From Pycnococcus provasolii (taxonomy: Eukaryota > Chlorophyta > Pseudoscourfieldiophyceae > Pseudoscourfieldiales), in assembly GCA_049487715.1 (NCBI GenBank), contig CP150554.1:744001-808000 (forward strand): DNA of 64,000 bases. The letters run 5' to 3'. The position numbers and the translations under genes were made by a program. The notes under the pieces are model-generated. The model was not told where the DNA came from. It did no database searches and saw nothing but the letters and a program-made list of their open reading frames with translations. Each line of letters starts with the position of its first letter. The stretch's first letter is position 1. Shown here piece by piece: positions 49,086 through 57,279 of the stretch.

Positions 49086-49216
49086 CCACTCAGTCTCACT
49101 TCGTCACTAGCGGCATTAGCATACTCCTTCTTCTGTGCCGCCACTCGCCTTAGCGCTCACCGCTACATCATGCTTAAAGTTCAATGCTGTACTAATATTT
49201 TACACACAAGTTACAA

Positions 49217-50674
49217 TTAGCTTAGGTACGCGCGGATTCTATCGTTCACCGGTGTGCGACAAAGCGGACAGCTATCAACCTTGTTCGCGCACGACGTGCA
49301 CATGACAAAGTGCCCGCATGGGCGAATGAGAATCTCGACCTCCATGTACATGCAAACACGGCACTTTGGCGCGTAGTTGTACGAGTTGTCGCCATCCGCT
49401 GCACGTGCGCCGCTACCTCTGGACAAGTCTGTTCCCCCACCTCCAAGAAAGTCCTTCTTGGTGTCCACCGCCTTCAGGCGTGCTTCCAACCTCGACTTCC
49501 ATGAGTCCTCCTCGTTGTTCGGCGAATCCTCGGCGTCGTTGTCGTCGACAAGAGACGTGCGGCTCCCACCTCGCCGCAGGTCTTTTCGCTTCTTCTCATC
49601 AGCCATGGCGGCAATCGTGCCCGCATCAGGCTTTCCTGCGGCAATCTTCGAGTAGGTGCGCTTCGCTGGGCGGTCGTCGAAGCCCTTGCTGCCTCCTGTG
49701 AAGCCAGAACTCGCAAAGCGCCCGAGACTCTCCTGCAGCTCGGTAATGCCGTCGGCGCCGAGCATTTCGACAATCTTCCCCGCAGACTGCGAGTACTGCT
49801 CAAGTCTCTCGTAGAGTTTTTTGCACGGCGCGAAGATGCGTGGGAAGCGCGCACAGAGCATCTGAAATTCAACGTAGCCCATCTTGTCGCTGCCTAACCT
49901 CGTGGCGATGGAGTTCACTTCCTTGATGAGCCCCTCCTCGCCACCAGGACACGCGAAGTCCGGGTCGTGCGGCAGCCCGCGCGGCGCACGCCGAGGGTGG
50001 AACTTCGTGTGCATTTTCATGGTCCTGTACGGTTCCAGATCCGTCTTAAGTGCGGTGGTGAGCGCGAATAGCAGTTCAGCTTTGTCCAGTTTCCCGTCGC
50101 CGTCGAGGTCGAAGAGGCGATACGCAAAGGCGACGCGCGCTTCGAACGACTTGTCGGCGAACTTGCCTAGGCCGTAGATGAATTCGCGCAGTCCTATCAT
50201 GCCGCTGTCGTCCAGGTCAAATATTTTCACAAGGCGGTCGGTGTACGTGTCGCGATTGAGGTGAAAGATGATGCAGAAGCCGTCGTGGTTGAGCTGCCCC
50301 TTGACGTCCGGCTGTCCGGCGAAGTACAGCTCAGCGATGCGCTTAAGATGGCTCTTCGCCACACCTCTCTTCTCGAACCACTTCCAGCTCTTTCTGCGTT
50401 TGAGCAAGTCAGACGACTTCATTTTAGGGAGTGCCGGAGTCGCCACCGCGTCAGCGTTGGTGAAAGTGAGCACGTTCGAAAGCGCGTCGTTTTCGTTTCC
50501 ACCGAATCCTTTTCTAGACGACGGCTCTGGACTCCACGCCTCCGGCCTAGGCGTGGGCGACACTGCACCTGCGCTGTACCTTTTCGACGGCGTCCCTTGA
50601 CTGCTCGGTGCATCTCTGCGCGTTGCACGACTTTCACCACCATCACCACCCGCTCTGCTCATCCACGTGCCCAT
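49217..50674 (-). CDS. N-myristoylated EF-hand / RING-finger protein, predicted E3 ubiquitin ligase
   Basis: The first ATG in frame is 50674, giving 485 residues. The N-terminus MGTWMS fits the myristoylation rule (Gly2, Ser6), so membrane anchoring is likely. Two canonical EF-hand loops (DLDDSGMIGLRE and DLDGDGKLDKAE, about 151-200) belong to a calcineurin-B-like pair. A disordered, charged linker follows. The C-terminal RING (CRVCMYMEVEILIRPCGH, then CTSC and CPLC, about 439-473) is a C3HC4 finger of the MGRN/XIAP type. Together this suggests a calcium-regulated membrane-bound ubiquitin ligase; the substrate is unknown. Confidence 0.87.
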   Translation of the reverse strand: MGTWMSRAGGDGGESRATRRDAPSSQGTPSKRYSAGAVSPTPRPEAWSPEPSSRKGFGGNENDALSNVLTFTNADAVATPALPKMKSSDLLKRRKSWKWFEKRGVAKSHLKRIAELYFAGQPDVKGQLNHDGFCIIFHLNRDTYTDRLVKIFDLDDSGMIGLREFIYGLGKFADKSFEARVAFAYRLFDLDGDGKLDKAELLFALTTALKTDLEPYRTMKMHTKFHPRRAPRGLPHDPDFACPGGEEGLIKEVNSIATRLGSDKMGYVEFQMLCARFPRIFAPCKKLYERLEQYSQSAGKIVEMLGADGITELQESLGRFASSGFTGGSKGFDDRPAKRTYSKIAAGKPDAGTIAAMADEKKRKDLRRGGSRTSLVDDNDAEDSPNNEEDSWKSRLEARLKAVDTKKDFLGGGGTDLSRGSGARAADGDNSYNYAPKCRVCMYMEVEILIRPCGHFVMCTSCANKVDSCPLCRTPVNDRIRAYLS

Positions 50675-51128
50675 TATTGACTGAGTTTGTTGGCTGTTTG
50701 CCCTGAGGTGTGGGCACCGCCTCCGCACCCCAACGACGTTGCCTGCAAGTTACAATAATGGCCACCGCCGCACACCGTCACAAGGAATTAATGGCACCGA
50801 CTGATGGTTAGTGACTAACTCGCGCTGCGGCCGGCCGGACGCAGACGGGGCCAGATTAGGCAGCCTTAGCAAGGCGACGTGGAACTCAACAATGAAGGGG
50901 GGAACGACCCAGGGTGGTAGTGGAACACTGGCATTGAACAGCGCATGCGGTCACACGTGTCCTGCTCTGACTGTGCGCCCATCAGCCATCTGAAAAGGTC
51001 ATCAGAGGTGGTCATATGGTCGAGCCGAGGGAGGATATGAAGTGCTTTGTACCGTGTGGAAGGGGGTAGAGTGCTTGAATTGTGCTTGAGTTAGTTACAA
51101 AAAGGTTGAATTCTTGAAGTCTGGAAAT
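50675..51128. other. Tandem intergenic region upstream of RING gene
   Basis: A gap of about 450 bp. No coding region, repeat array or structured RNA was recognised. Confidence 0.5.
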
Positions 51129-51711
51129 TTATTTGTCATCGTAGCCTCGGTTCTGGCTGTATATCGAGCCGCGCGCCGGTCCAAAGCCAACGTTCACGCC
51201 ACGACGACGGCATCCCACTGTGCCACGACAGCCGTAGCCTGGCCCTGCTCCCATGAACGTTGAGCCGAAGTTGCTCCACACGGGATTGAATAAGCCACCA
51301 CTGCCGATGGCTGTTTGGCCAAGTCCATATGCGCCAGGACCACCGGTCATGGAGCCAAAAAACCAAGCCAGCGGATCGAATGGGAGAATGGCTTGTGCGG
51401 ATGAGAATTGCAAATCACGCGCCGCCGCATCAGGTAGTTGTTGTAGACTTTCTTCCTCTGTCGTCGTCGATGCCTCGACCGTCCCCCTCAGGTTGGCGTC
51501 GGCGCTCGGCGTGATTGCGGCCACCCCTTCGCTGAGCGTTGCGATTGAAGTATCGTCGGCGTTGTCACCGTTGCTTCCGGAAGAGTCGCTGCTTCCAGTC
51601 ACATTGTTGTTGTCTCCCGCCAGCGCCTGAAGCGGCGGCTGACGCACTTGTGCCAGTGAGAGGTCAAAAGTGATCGGTGCAGGTGGGAAGGAGGATGACG
51701 ACAAGAGTCCC

Positions 51712-51753
<42 letters not shown>

Positions 51754-51869
51754 GCAGATACAACAATCAGCACATCCGACGTTTGGTTGGTTACGTAGTA
51801 AACCGAACTTGTTGCTAGCACGACGAGCAGAAGCAATCGTGTCTTTGGCGCTGAGGGCGGCGGCGCCAT
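51129..51869 (-). CDS. Unknown secreted protein with poly-Gln tract
   Basis: The 246-residue frame begins with a signal peptide or anchor (MAPPPSAPKTRLLLLVVLATSS). A (CAA)n tract follows, encoding about 14 Gln residues, then Ser/Asp/Asn-rich low complexity. The C-terminal 75 residues are Gly/Phe/Tyr-rich (FFGSMTGGPGAYGLG, then YGCRGTVGCRRRG) with two cysteines. No known domain was recognised. It may be a cell-surface or extracellular matrix protein. Confidence 0.6.
51712..51753. repeat. CAA/GTT microsatellite encoding poly-Gln
   Basis: About 14 consecutive CAA codons on the minus strand inside the secreted-protein gene; likely length-polymorphic. Confidence 0.85.
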
Positions 51870-52062
51870 TGAAGATGAAGGAAGGGACTGCTGGAGGAGG
51901 AGCTTGACTCCCTGATGACTGATTGGATGTGATCTGACGCGGAAGCATTAGGGGTCATTAGGAAGTAGGGGACTAGTAGGGGATTGCGGGGCCGGAAATG
52001 AATGACATGCATGAGCACCTGCCCCGCCTCGCTCGTTGGGGGACATGTGATTATTGTCACGA

Positions 52063-52768
52063 ATGCTCACGACGCGCATCATTTTGCCTCGGTGTACTTC
52101 CATTCTTCATAGTCGTCGTCGTAGGAACTTCGCACCTCCTATGTCTACGAAAGGTTCTCAGTACGACGAAGCCTTCAAGCCAGATGTAAAGATTGTCAAA
52201 ATTGTCAATCCGAAGTCGCTTGGGGTAATCATTGGGACATCGTAAGTTTATGATTGTGCTGCTTTTGTTGTATCCTCTCTCTCTATCTCCGCCGTAGACC
52301 TAACTAATCACCAATAACCAACCCATTCGTTCTTCAACAAACAGGCACTTCATGGCGACACCGTCAGAAATTGCGCACTCCATCAGCGGAGCTGGCGTGG
52401 AAGACTTCGGTGTCGCATTTGTGGAGGCGTCAGGTCCGCAGCTTGTGCGTACGGAGTCAAGTGGCGACCCTTCTCTTTTGGAATTGGCTACTGAGAACGC
52501 CAAACGCATCGGTGCAGGACACGCGTTTATCGTCGTGCTTGGAGAGGGTGTGTTTCCAGTCAAGGTTCTTTCGGGCATAAAGAACTTGGACCTGGTTGCG
52601 ACGATACATTGTGCAACGAACAATCCGCTTCAGGTGGTGGTCGCCGCGAGCGACCAGGGTCGGGGGATCATCGGCATCGTCGACGGCAAGAGCCCGCCGA
52701 AGGGTGTGGAGAGCGTCGAGGACGCGGCTGAGCGACAGCGCACGGTGCGTGACCTGGGTTACCACTAG
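52063..52768 (+). CDS. Adenosine-specific kinase family protein (archaeal type), organelle presequence
   Basis: Two exons, 52063-52241 and 52345-52768, join in phase 2 (GTAAGT donor, AACAG acceptor) and give 200 residues. From about residue 36 the sequence follows the small archaeal/bacterial adenosine-specific kinase family: VKIVNPKSLGVIIGTSHF, GVAFVEASGPQLVR, RIGAGHAFIV, LVATIHCATNNPLQV and QGRGIIGIVDG. The segment before it (MLTTRIILPRCTSILHSRRRR) is a good amphipathic, Arg-rich mitochondrial presequence; a shorter start at 52141 is possible. The reaction in this alga is unproven. A second copy of the C-terminal tail lies just downstream (52812-52868). Confidence 0.9.
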
Positions 52769-52811
52769 CGTCATCATCCATGGACATCATCACAAACGAA
52801 CCAGAGCGAAC

Positions 52812-52868
52812 GACGAGGACGCGGCTGAGCGACGTCAAACGCTACGCGACATTGGATACATCAAGTGA
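52812..52868 (+). other. Duplicated C-terminal tail of the adenosine-specific kinase
   Basis: This 57-bp segment encodes DEDAAERRQTLRDIGYIK and a stop. It parallels the real tail VEDAAERQRTVRDLGYH, 44 bp after the stop. The first part is identical in DNA, while later differences give conservative amino-acid changes, and the copy matches the usual family ending (LRxIGYK) at least as well. It lies out of frame with exon 2, so splicing would be needed to use it as an alternative 3' end. Confidence 0.7.
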
Positions 52869-53463
52869 CGGAGGAAGAAGAATTTGAGCGAAGCAAGCAA
52901 GCGCGATTTTTACTCAAGTTAGAGTCAACATGAGGCAACTAACTCCTCGCTTGACGACGGGCAGTTTTAGATACATTTTTTTTTAGATTTTTAGTTTTCA
53001 TTGTCAATTGTGTAACACATTTTTGCTGGTCGTGCACAGCGAATGTTATATTGTTATTATGTCGCGTACGGCGTACCCTACTACTACTACAACACGAGTG
53101 CCATGCTATGCACATACATCAGTTGGCAGGTGCAAAGCAAACTGAACGAACGCAGATCTATGCGAAACAGGACTTTGAACACCGCATTCGCCTTCATGGA
53201 AGACATGGATAAGGAATGTGAAGTCCTGCACAGGTGCTGCTGTTGCTGACCGTTGTAAACCCTAACCCTAACCCTAACCCTAACATAGCAAAAGATTTAA
53301 TACGGGCCCAATACGGGCCACGAATTCTTCGGAATTCGGAGATTGATTTTTCAGATGAGGAGGAGTTTTGAGTTCTCGTCTTTCTTTCCCCCAAACGAAA
53401 CGCGCATCCCACCACGAACGAAGTCGAAGTCGCGTTCAGCACCTGGATCATACGTCGTGCGCG
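52869..53463. other. Tandem intergenic region upstream of MoxR/RavA gene
   Basis: AT-richer sequence with a CCCTAA array at 53258-53284, about 180 bp before the AAA ATPase ATG. A 68-codon frame from the ATG at 53043 is Tyr/Cys-rich and not called. Confidence 0.55.
53258..53284 (+). repeat. Telomere-like CCCTAA array upstream of MoxR/RavA gene
   Basis: Four perfect CCCTAA units between two genes of the same orientation, reading CCCTAA on the coding strand of the downstream gene. Confidence 0.85.
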
Positions 53464-55107
53464 ATGATGACGGCGCACTCTACGCACAGAAGTGTGGTGT
53501 CTGTGCGACTTCACCACAGCCACAGAAGAATCACACCCGGCCCCTCGCGACTGGGCCCACACCCAGTCGCGCGCGCGTCCTCAAGCGACGGCGATGTGTC
53601 CGACGCGACGCGCGCGATGCTCGAGGACCAGGAAACGCGAATCGAGGAGGAAATCAAACGCGTGAGAAACGACGCCGCTGCCAGGGTGAGAGATGTCACG
53701 TCCGCAGATCTAAGTGCCAACCCTGCATATGCGCCGGCGACAGACATCGGGGGAGAGACGTCGGCAATGCGAACGCGACTTGCCGCGTCCATCACGCAGC
53801 TGCAGCGTGGACTCGTCGAGAGGGACACGGAGACGCGCCTCATGCTGCTCGCGTCGCTCGCGAGGGAGCACGTCCTCTTCCTTGGACCGCCGGGAACCGC
53901 GAAGAGCGAGCTGGGAAGAAGGCTATGCCGCGTCGTCGGTGGGAACTACTTCGAACGGCTGCTCACACGCTTCTCCGTACCCGAGGAACTGTTTGGGCCA
54001 CTGTCCATGAAGGGCCTGGAGAATGACAAGTACGTGCGCTCCACCGGAGGGTTTCTACCCGAGGCGAACGTCGCATTCGTCGACGAGGTGTTCAAGGCGA
54101 ACTCCGCCATTCTCAACGCGCTGCTCACCATTCTCAACGAGCGGCTGTTCGACAACGGCGGAGGGCGTATCGCCGTGCCACTCGTCAGCCTCGTTGGCGC
54201 GTCGAACGAGCTGCCAGAATCAGAGGAGCTTGACGCGCTGTACGACCGCTTTCTCGTGCGCCGCAACGTCGCGCCGGTAACGCGCGATGGTCTCGTTGCG
54301 CTTCTCAGCCAGGAGTCTACGCTGCTGGACGATCCAGCCAGCGACGAGCCCATGCTGACGGTGGAGGAGACGGCGGAGGTGCGAGCCAGGGCGCTCAGCG
54401 CTGTGAAACTGCCAGAGTCCGTGCTGTCGAACCTCGTTGAGCTTCGTGAGTACCTCGCGGAGCGATGCGAACCACCGGTTTACGTCTCTGACCGACGCAT
54501 GCTGAAGGCTGTGAACCTGCTCAAGGTGTCCGCGTACACGTGCGGTCGAGCGGAGGTGTCCTCATTCGACTGCCTGCTACTCGAGCACGTGCTGTGGACC
54601 GTCCCGGAGGATGCTGAGAAGGTTCGCGACTGGCTGCTTCGCAACCTCACAATGGACGAGGGACTTGACCAGGTGCAGTATCTGCTTGCCGGTTGCTTCG
54701 CGCGCGCCTGCCGAATCGGCGCCGACTACGTCGACGGTGGCGGGGGTGGCAGCACGATCGACGCGTCCACCGTGAAGGCGGACGCGAAAGCGCTGGTGGA
54801 GCTTCTGTCGACGAAGTACAACGCGACGGCGACAGCGCTCGACGACGGCTTTCCAGGCATCACGGGACACCTCTGGCTTGGGGAGGACACGGCTGAGGGT
54901 GCAATCTCGGCGCTGACGCCGCTTCTCGAGAGGAACAAGAAGAAGATCAAGACGCTTCTCGACGAGGCGGCGGTGCTCGAGGCGGCGGCAGAGGGTGCGA
55001 CGGAGCCACACATCTTAGCGGAGCTCTTGCCTCAGCAGTGGGCAAACTTCATCCGCAGTGGTCCGATGGACGAGGTGAAGCCGCTGGGAACGGTGGCTTC
55101 GCCGTAG
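53464..55107 (+). CDS. MoxR/RavA-type AAA+ ATPase, chloroplast-targeted
   Basis: MoxR AAA+ proteins are hexameric chaperone-like ATPases used to insert cofactors or assemble enzymes. The first in-frame ATG is 53464, giving 547 residues. A transit peptide rich in His, Arg and Ser ends near VARASSS (about residue 40). Walker A is GPPGTAKSE (about 142-150), Walker B is VAFVDEVFK, followed by the MoxR motif NERLFDNGG, sensor 1 GASNELPE and an Arg finger region YDRFLVRR. The AAA lid follows. The C-terminal 180 residues are helical as in RavA. A plastid role is inferred from the leader. Confidence 0.9.
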   Translation: MMTAHSTHRSVVSVRLHHSHRRITPGPSRLGPHPVARASSSDGDVSDATRAMLEDQETRIEEEIKRVRNDAAARVRDVTSADLSANPAYAPATDIGGETSAMRTRLAASITQLQRGLVERDTETRLMLLASLAREHVLFLGPPGTAKSELGRRLCRVVGGNYFERLLTRFSVPEELFGPLSMKGLENDKYVRSTGGFLPEANVAFVDEVFKANSAILNALLTILNERLFDNGGGRIAVPLVSLVGASNELPESEELDALYDRFLVRRNVAPVTRDGLVALLSQESTLLDDPASDEPMLTVEETAEVRARALSAVKLPESVLSNLVELREYLAERCEPPVYVSDRRMLKAVNLLKVSAYTCGRAEVSSFDCLLLEHVLWTVPEDAEKVRDWLLRNLTMDEGLDQVQYLLAGCFARACRIGADYVDGGGGGSTIDASTVKADAKALVELLSTKYNATATALDDGFPGITGHLWLGEDTAEGAISALTPLLERNKKKIKTLLDEAAVLEAAAEGATEPHILAELLPQQWANFIRSGPMDEVKPLGTVASP

Positions 55108-55286
55108 AATAAACAAATGGCACGCAGTAAGTAACACGAAGTGGTTTTTGTTTTTACAACTAAAACTAACTACAACTAAAAATTTGGTTCTCATATCATG
55201 TTGTCACATCACAGCTTGGATGTCACAGCCATTTTATGTTTATGTTTATGTTTATTTATTATTATTATGTAGTACACACTTGGGCG

Positions 55287-56414
55287 TCACAGCCATTTGC
55301 GAAGTGATTGAGGAACGGCATCACGCGTGAGGATCCACTGAGACGTTGGTCCTTCGGGCTGGGGTTTGACTGATAAGCTTGCACCGAACAGCTCTCCTTG
55401 AAACGTACGTCGTGTAAGGACTCCGGCATCATCATCTTGCAAGTAGCCGTCACCAACTTGGTATCCAAAAAGAGTTCGGAAGAAGGGACGACCTTCGCTT
55501 TGCTGTATCAATCCGCCATGGTTGCTCTGGCATCCGATCCACCGCCCGTCGAGCATTAACGTCTGCGTGCCGTAGAAATCGTACGTCAAAATCACTTGAT
55601 GCCATTTCCCATCTGCGACGAACGGACGTTCTTCCATTTGCAGTGTGGTTGCGTATGAAAACGGAAACCCGCCGGTGAATAGGCAACCACCTGTATCGAT
55701 AGCCAGGACGGCGTGTGCGCGAGCAGGTGCTGATGTAGACTTCACTCTACCTGACTCTTGGCACCCGAGGATGATGCCAGGACTCTGAGAAGCGGTTTGA
55801 GAGTCCACCTTGAGCCACGTTTCGAAATGAGACTGAGGTGGAGTTGGCGTTGCTACAGCTGTCGTAAATCGTGCCCTTCCTTGCTCATCGCGCGTGATGA
55901 TCCGTCCGGATAGGATGGAGCACACGTCGTCACTCACTTTGAGATTGTTGTCGTCGTGCGGCACGTGAACAGCCCACCCCCACGTGCGATACCACTCGAA
56001 CGGGTCGAGCTTTTTGCTGAGGTTGTTGTAGTGGTGGTTTATTAAGGCATACCACGGAATCTTTTCACATCGTCCTTTCCAGAATGTGCCGTCGCCAAGA
56101 ATTGTCGCCTGCAGGCCTTTGCACGTGGCTGCTAGCGACAGTATGGCTGGTAGGGGCAGGGATTTGTGCGGTGCGTGCGTGGGCACGAGCTCAAGAGCCG
56201 ATAAGAGAAGCGCCTGGAAGTCCGCATCATCATCACGGTCCATGGGCGAAAGCGCGAGCTCGGAGAGCGTGTGTGTGAGTGCTATATCGTCACGTGCAGA
56301 CGTGGACGCCCCAGCAGATGTCGACGTGCGACTACCACTACCCGTAGTGGCAGTGGCAGTGGCAGGCTGTGCAGATGGGTCGGACTCGGACGGGCCCGAT
56401 TGCTGGTGAGACAT
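55287..56414 (-). CDS. F-box-like protein with laminin-G/concanavalin-type domain
   Basis: The ATG at 56414 gives 375 residues. After a Ser/Thr/Ala-rich start, residues about 100-150 look like an F-box (LPLPAILSLAATCKGLQ, then FWKGRCEKIPW), the module that links targets to SCF ubiquitin ligases. The C-terminal half has a beta-sandwich pattern (FETWLKVDSQ, PGIILGCQESG, KWHQVILTYD, LMLDGRWIG) typical of LamG/concanavalin-like lectin folds. Both assignments rest on pattern similarity only. A 36-bp duplication lies in the 5' leader. Confidence 0.65.
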   Translation of the reverse strand: MSHQQSGPSESDPSAQPATATATTGSGSRTSTSAGASTSARDDIALTHTLSELALSPMDRDDDADFQALLLSALELVPTHAPHKSLPLPAILSLAATCKGLQATILGDGTFWKGRCEKIPWYALINHHYNNLSKKLDPFEWYRTWGWAVHVPHDDNNLKVSDDVCSILSGRIITRDEQGRARFTTAVATPTPPQSHFETWLKVDSQTASQSPGIILGCQESGRVKSTSAPARAHAVLAIDTGGCLFTGGFPFSYATTLQMEERPFVADGKWHQVILTYDFYGTQTLMLDGRWIGCQSNHGGLIQQSEGRPFFRTLFGYQVGDGYLQDDDAGVLTRRTFQGELFGASLSVKPQPEGPTSQWILTRDAVPQSLRKWL

Positions 56415-56478
56415 GACCAGGCACAAAGTGCGTGTGAAATGAAGACGTGTGCGTGAAGACGTGAATTGTGTACGTGTG

Positions 56479-56550
56479 AAGATGGTGCCGGTGCAAATGA
56501 CACGCCTTGACAAGAAGATGGTGCCGGTGCAAATGACACGCCTTGACAAG
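56479..56550 (+). repeat. Perfect 36-bp tandem duplication
   Basis: Two identical 36-bp copies lie directly side by side in the 5' region of the F-box gene. The minus-strand frame remains open across both but lacks an ATG. Confidence 0.9.
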
Positions 56551-56950
56551 GGGGACGGCTGGACGGAGGGAGCGGTGCAAATTCGTCGACTTGAAAAAGT
56601 ACCCGGGTACCTTTTTCAAGTTCCCGACCCAAATCGTGTGGGATCGAAAGATCGTGCAAAGATCGCGTGGAAAAAAATCAATCCCGAAGGGGGGGAAAAA
56701 AGCGGCCGGACGACAAAGGGGTCTCATCCTGTGTCCGGAGCGAGCTGTGAGCTGTGAGCTGTGCCAAAAGTTCCCTCTACCCGGGTAGTGGAGCCATGGT
56801 AAAGTTTTTTTAATATCCCCTTGCTCAGCCTCAAACTCCAAAGCTCGTTGGGCCAGAGAAATGAAATGAAATGGGCCAGCCGGGTTCAGGGACTCGCCCG
56901 ACTCCCTCCCCCGTAGGAAGGCGTAGGAAGGCGTAGCAAGGGCCAGGGCA

Positions 56951-56990
56951 GTTAGGGTTAGGGTTAGAGCGAGCTATCTAGGGTTAGGGG
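56951..56990 (-). repeat. Telomere-like array (CCCTAA on minus strand)
   Basis: Five TTAGGG/TAGGG units with an interruption lie between the divergent F-box and FZL genes, reading CCCTAA on the F-box coding strand. Confidence 0.8.
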
Positions 56991-57279
56991 GAGCGGGCCT
57001 GAACTGAAACCACCTCTGAAACAGGTCTCTGAACCCCCCAGGCTGCCAGGGGAAATCTTCGCCCGGAACTCAACCCCTGATCCTGATCAATCAGCCTGAT
57101 GAGCCTGAAATCTGACTTCAAGGCCGTTCCCCAGACAGCCAGACCTCAGAGGCTCAGAGGGAGAGAACTGCTCCCCTGCCTGAAATCTCAATCACCAGAG
57201 GCTCGGAATCCATAACTCCGTCCTATCCCCTTCCCTGCTCCAAGCCTCCTGCCTCCCATCATCCACTCTCGCTCGCTCC

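Larger units (their letters stand above)
47692..49216. other. Gene-poor stretch with remnant coding sequence
   Basis: About 1.5 kb between the ABCF gene start and the RING gene end. It holds a GIY-YIG-like fragment (48131-48268, plus strand) and a PPR-like fragment (48875-49085, minus strand). It also has a plus-strand open frame without an ATG (to 48860). No intact gene and no CCCTAA array is seen. Confidence 0.6.
56415..57279. other. Divergent upstream region, F-box gene / FZL
   Basis: About 0.9 kb. It contains the 36-bp duplication (56479-56550), a TTAGGG array (56951-56990), and C/T-rich sequence near FZL. No further coding region is supported. Confidence 0.6.

Noticed and set aside
53043-53249. 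68-codon Tyr/Cys-rich frame
   Set aside because: Short, compositionally odd, no domain, in the upstream region of the MoxR gene.
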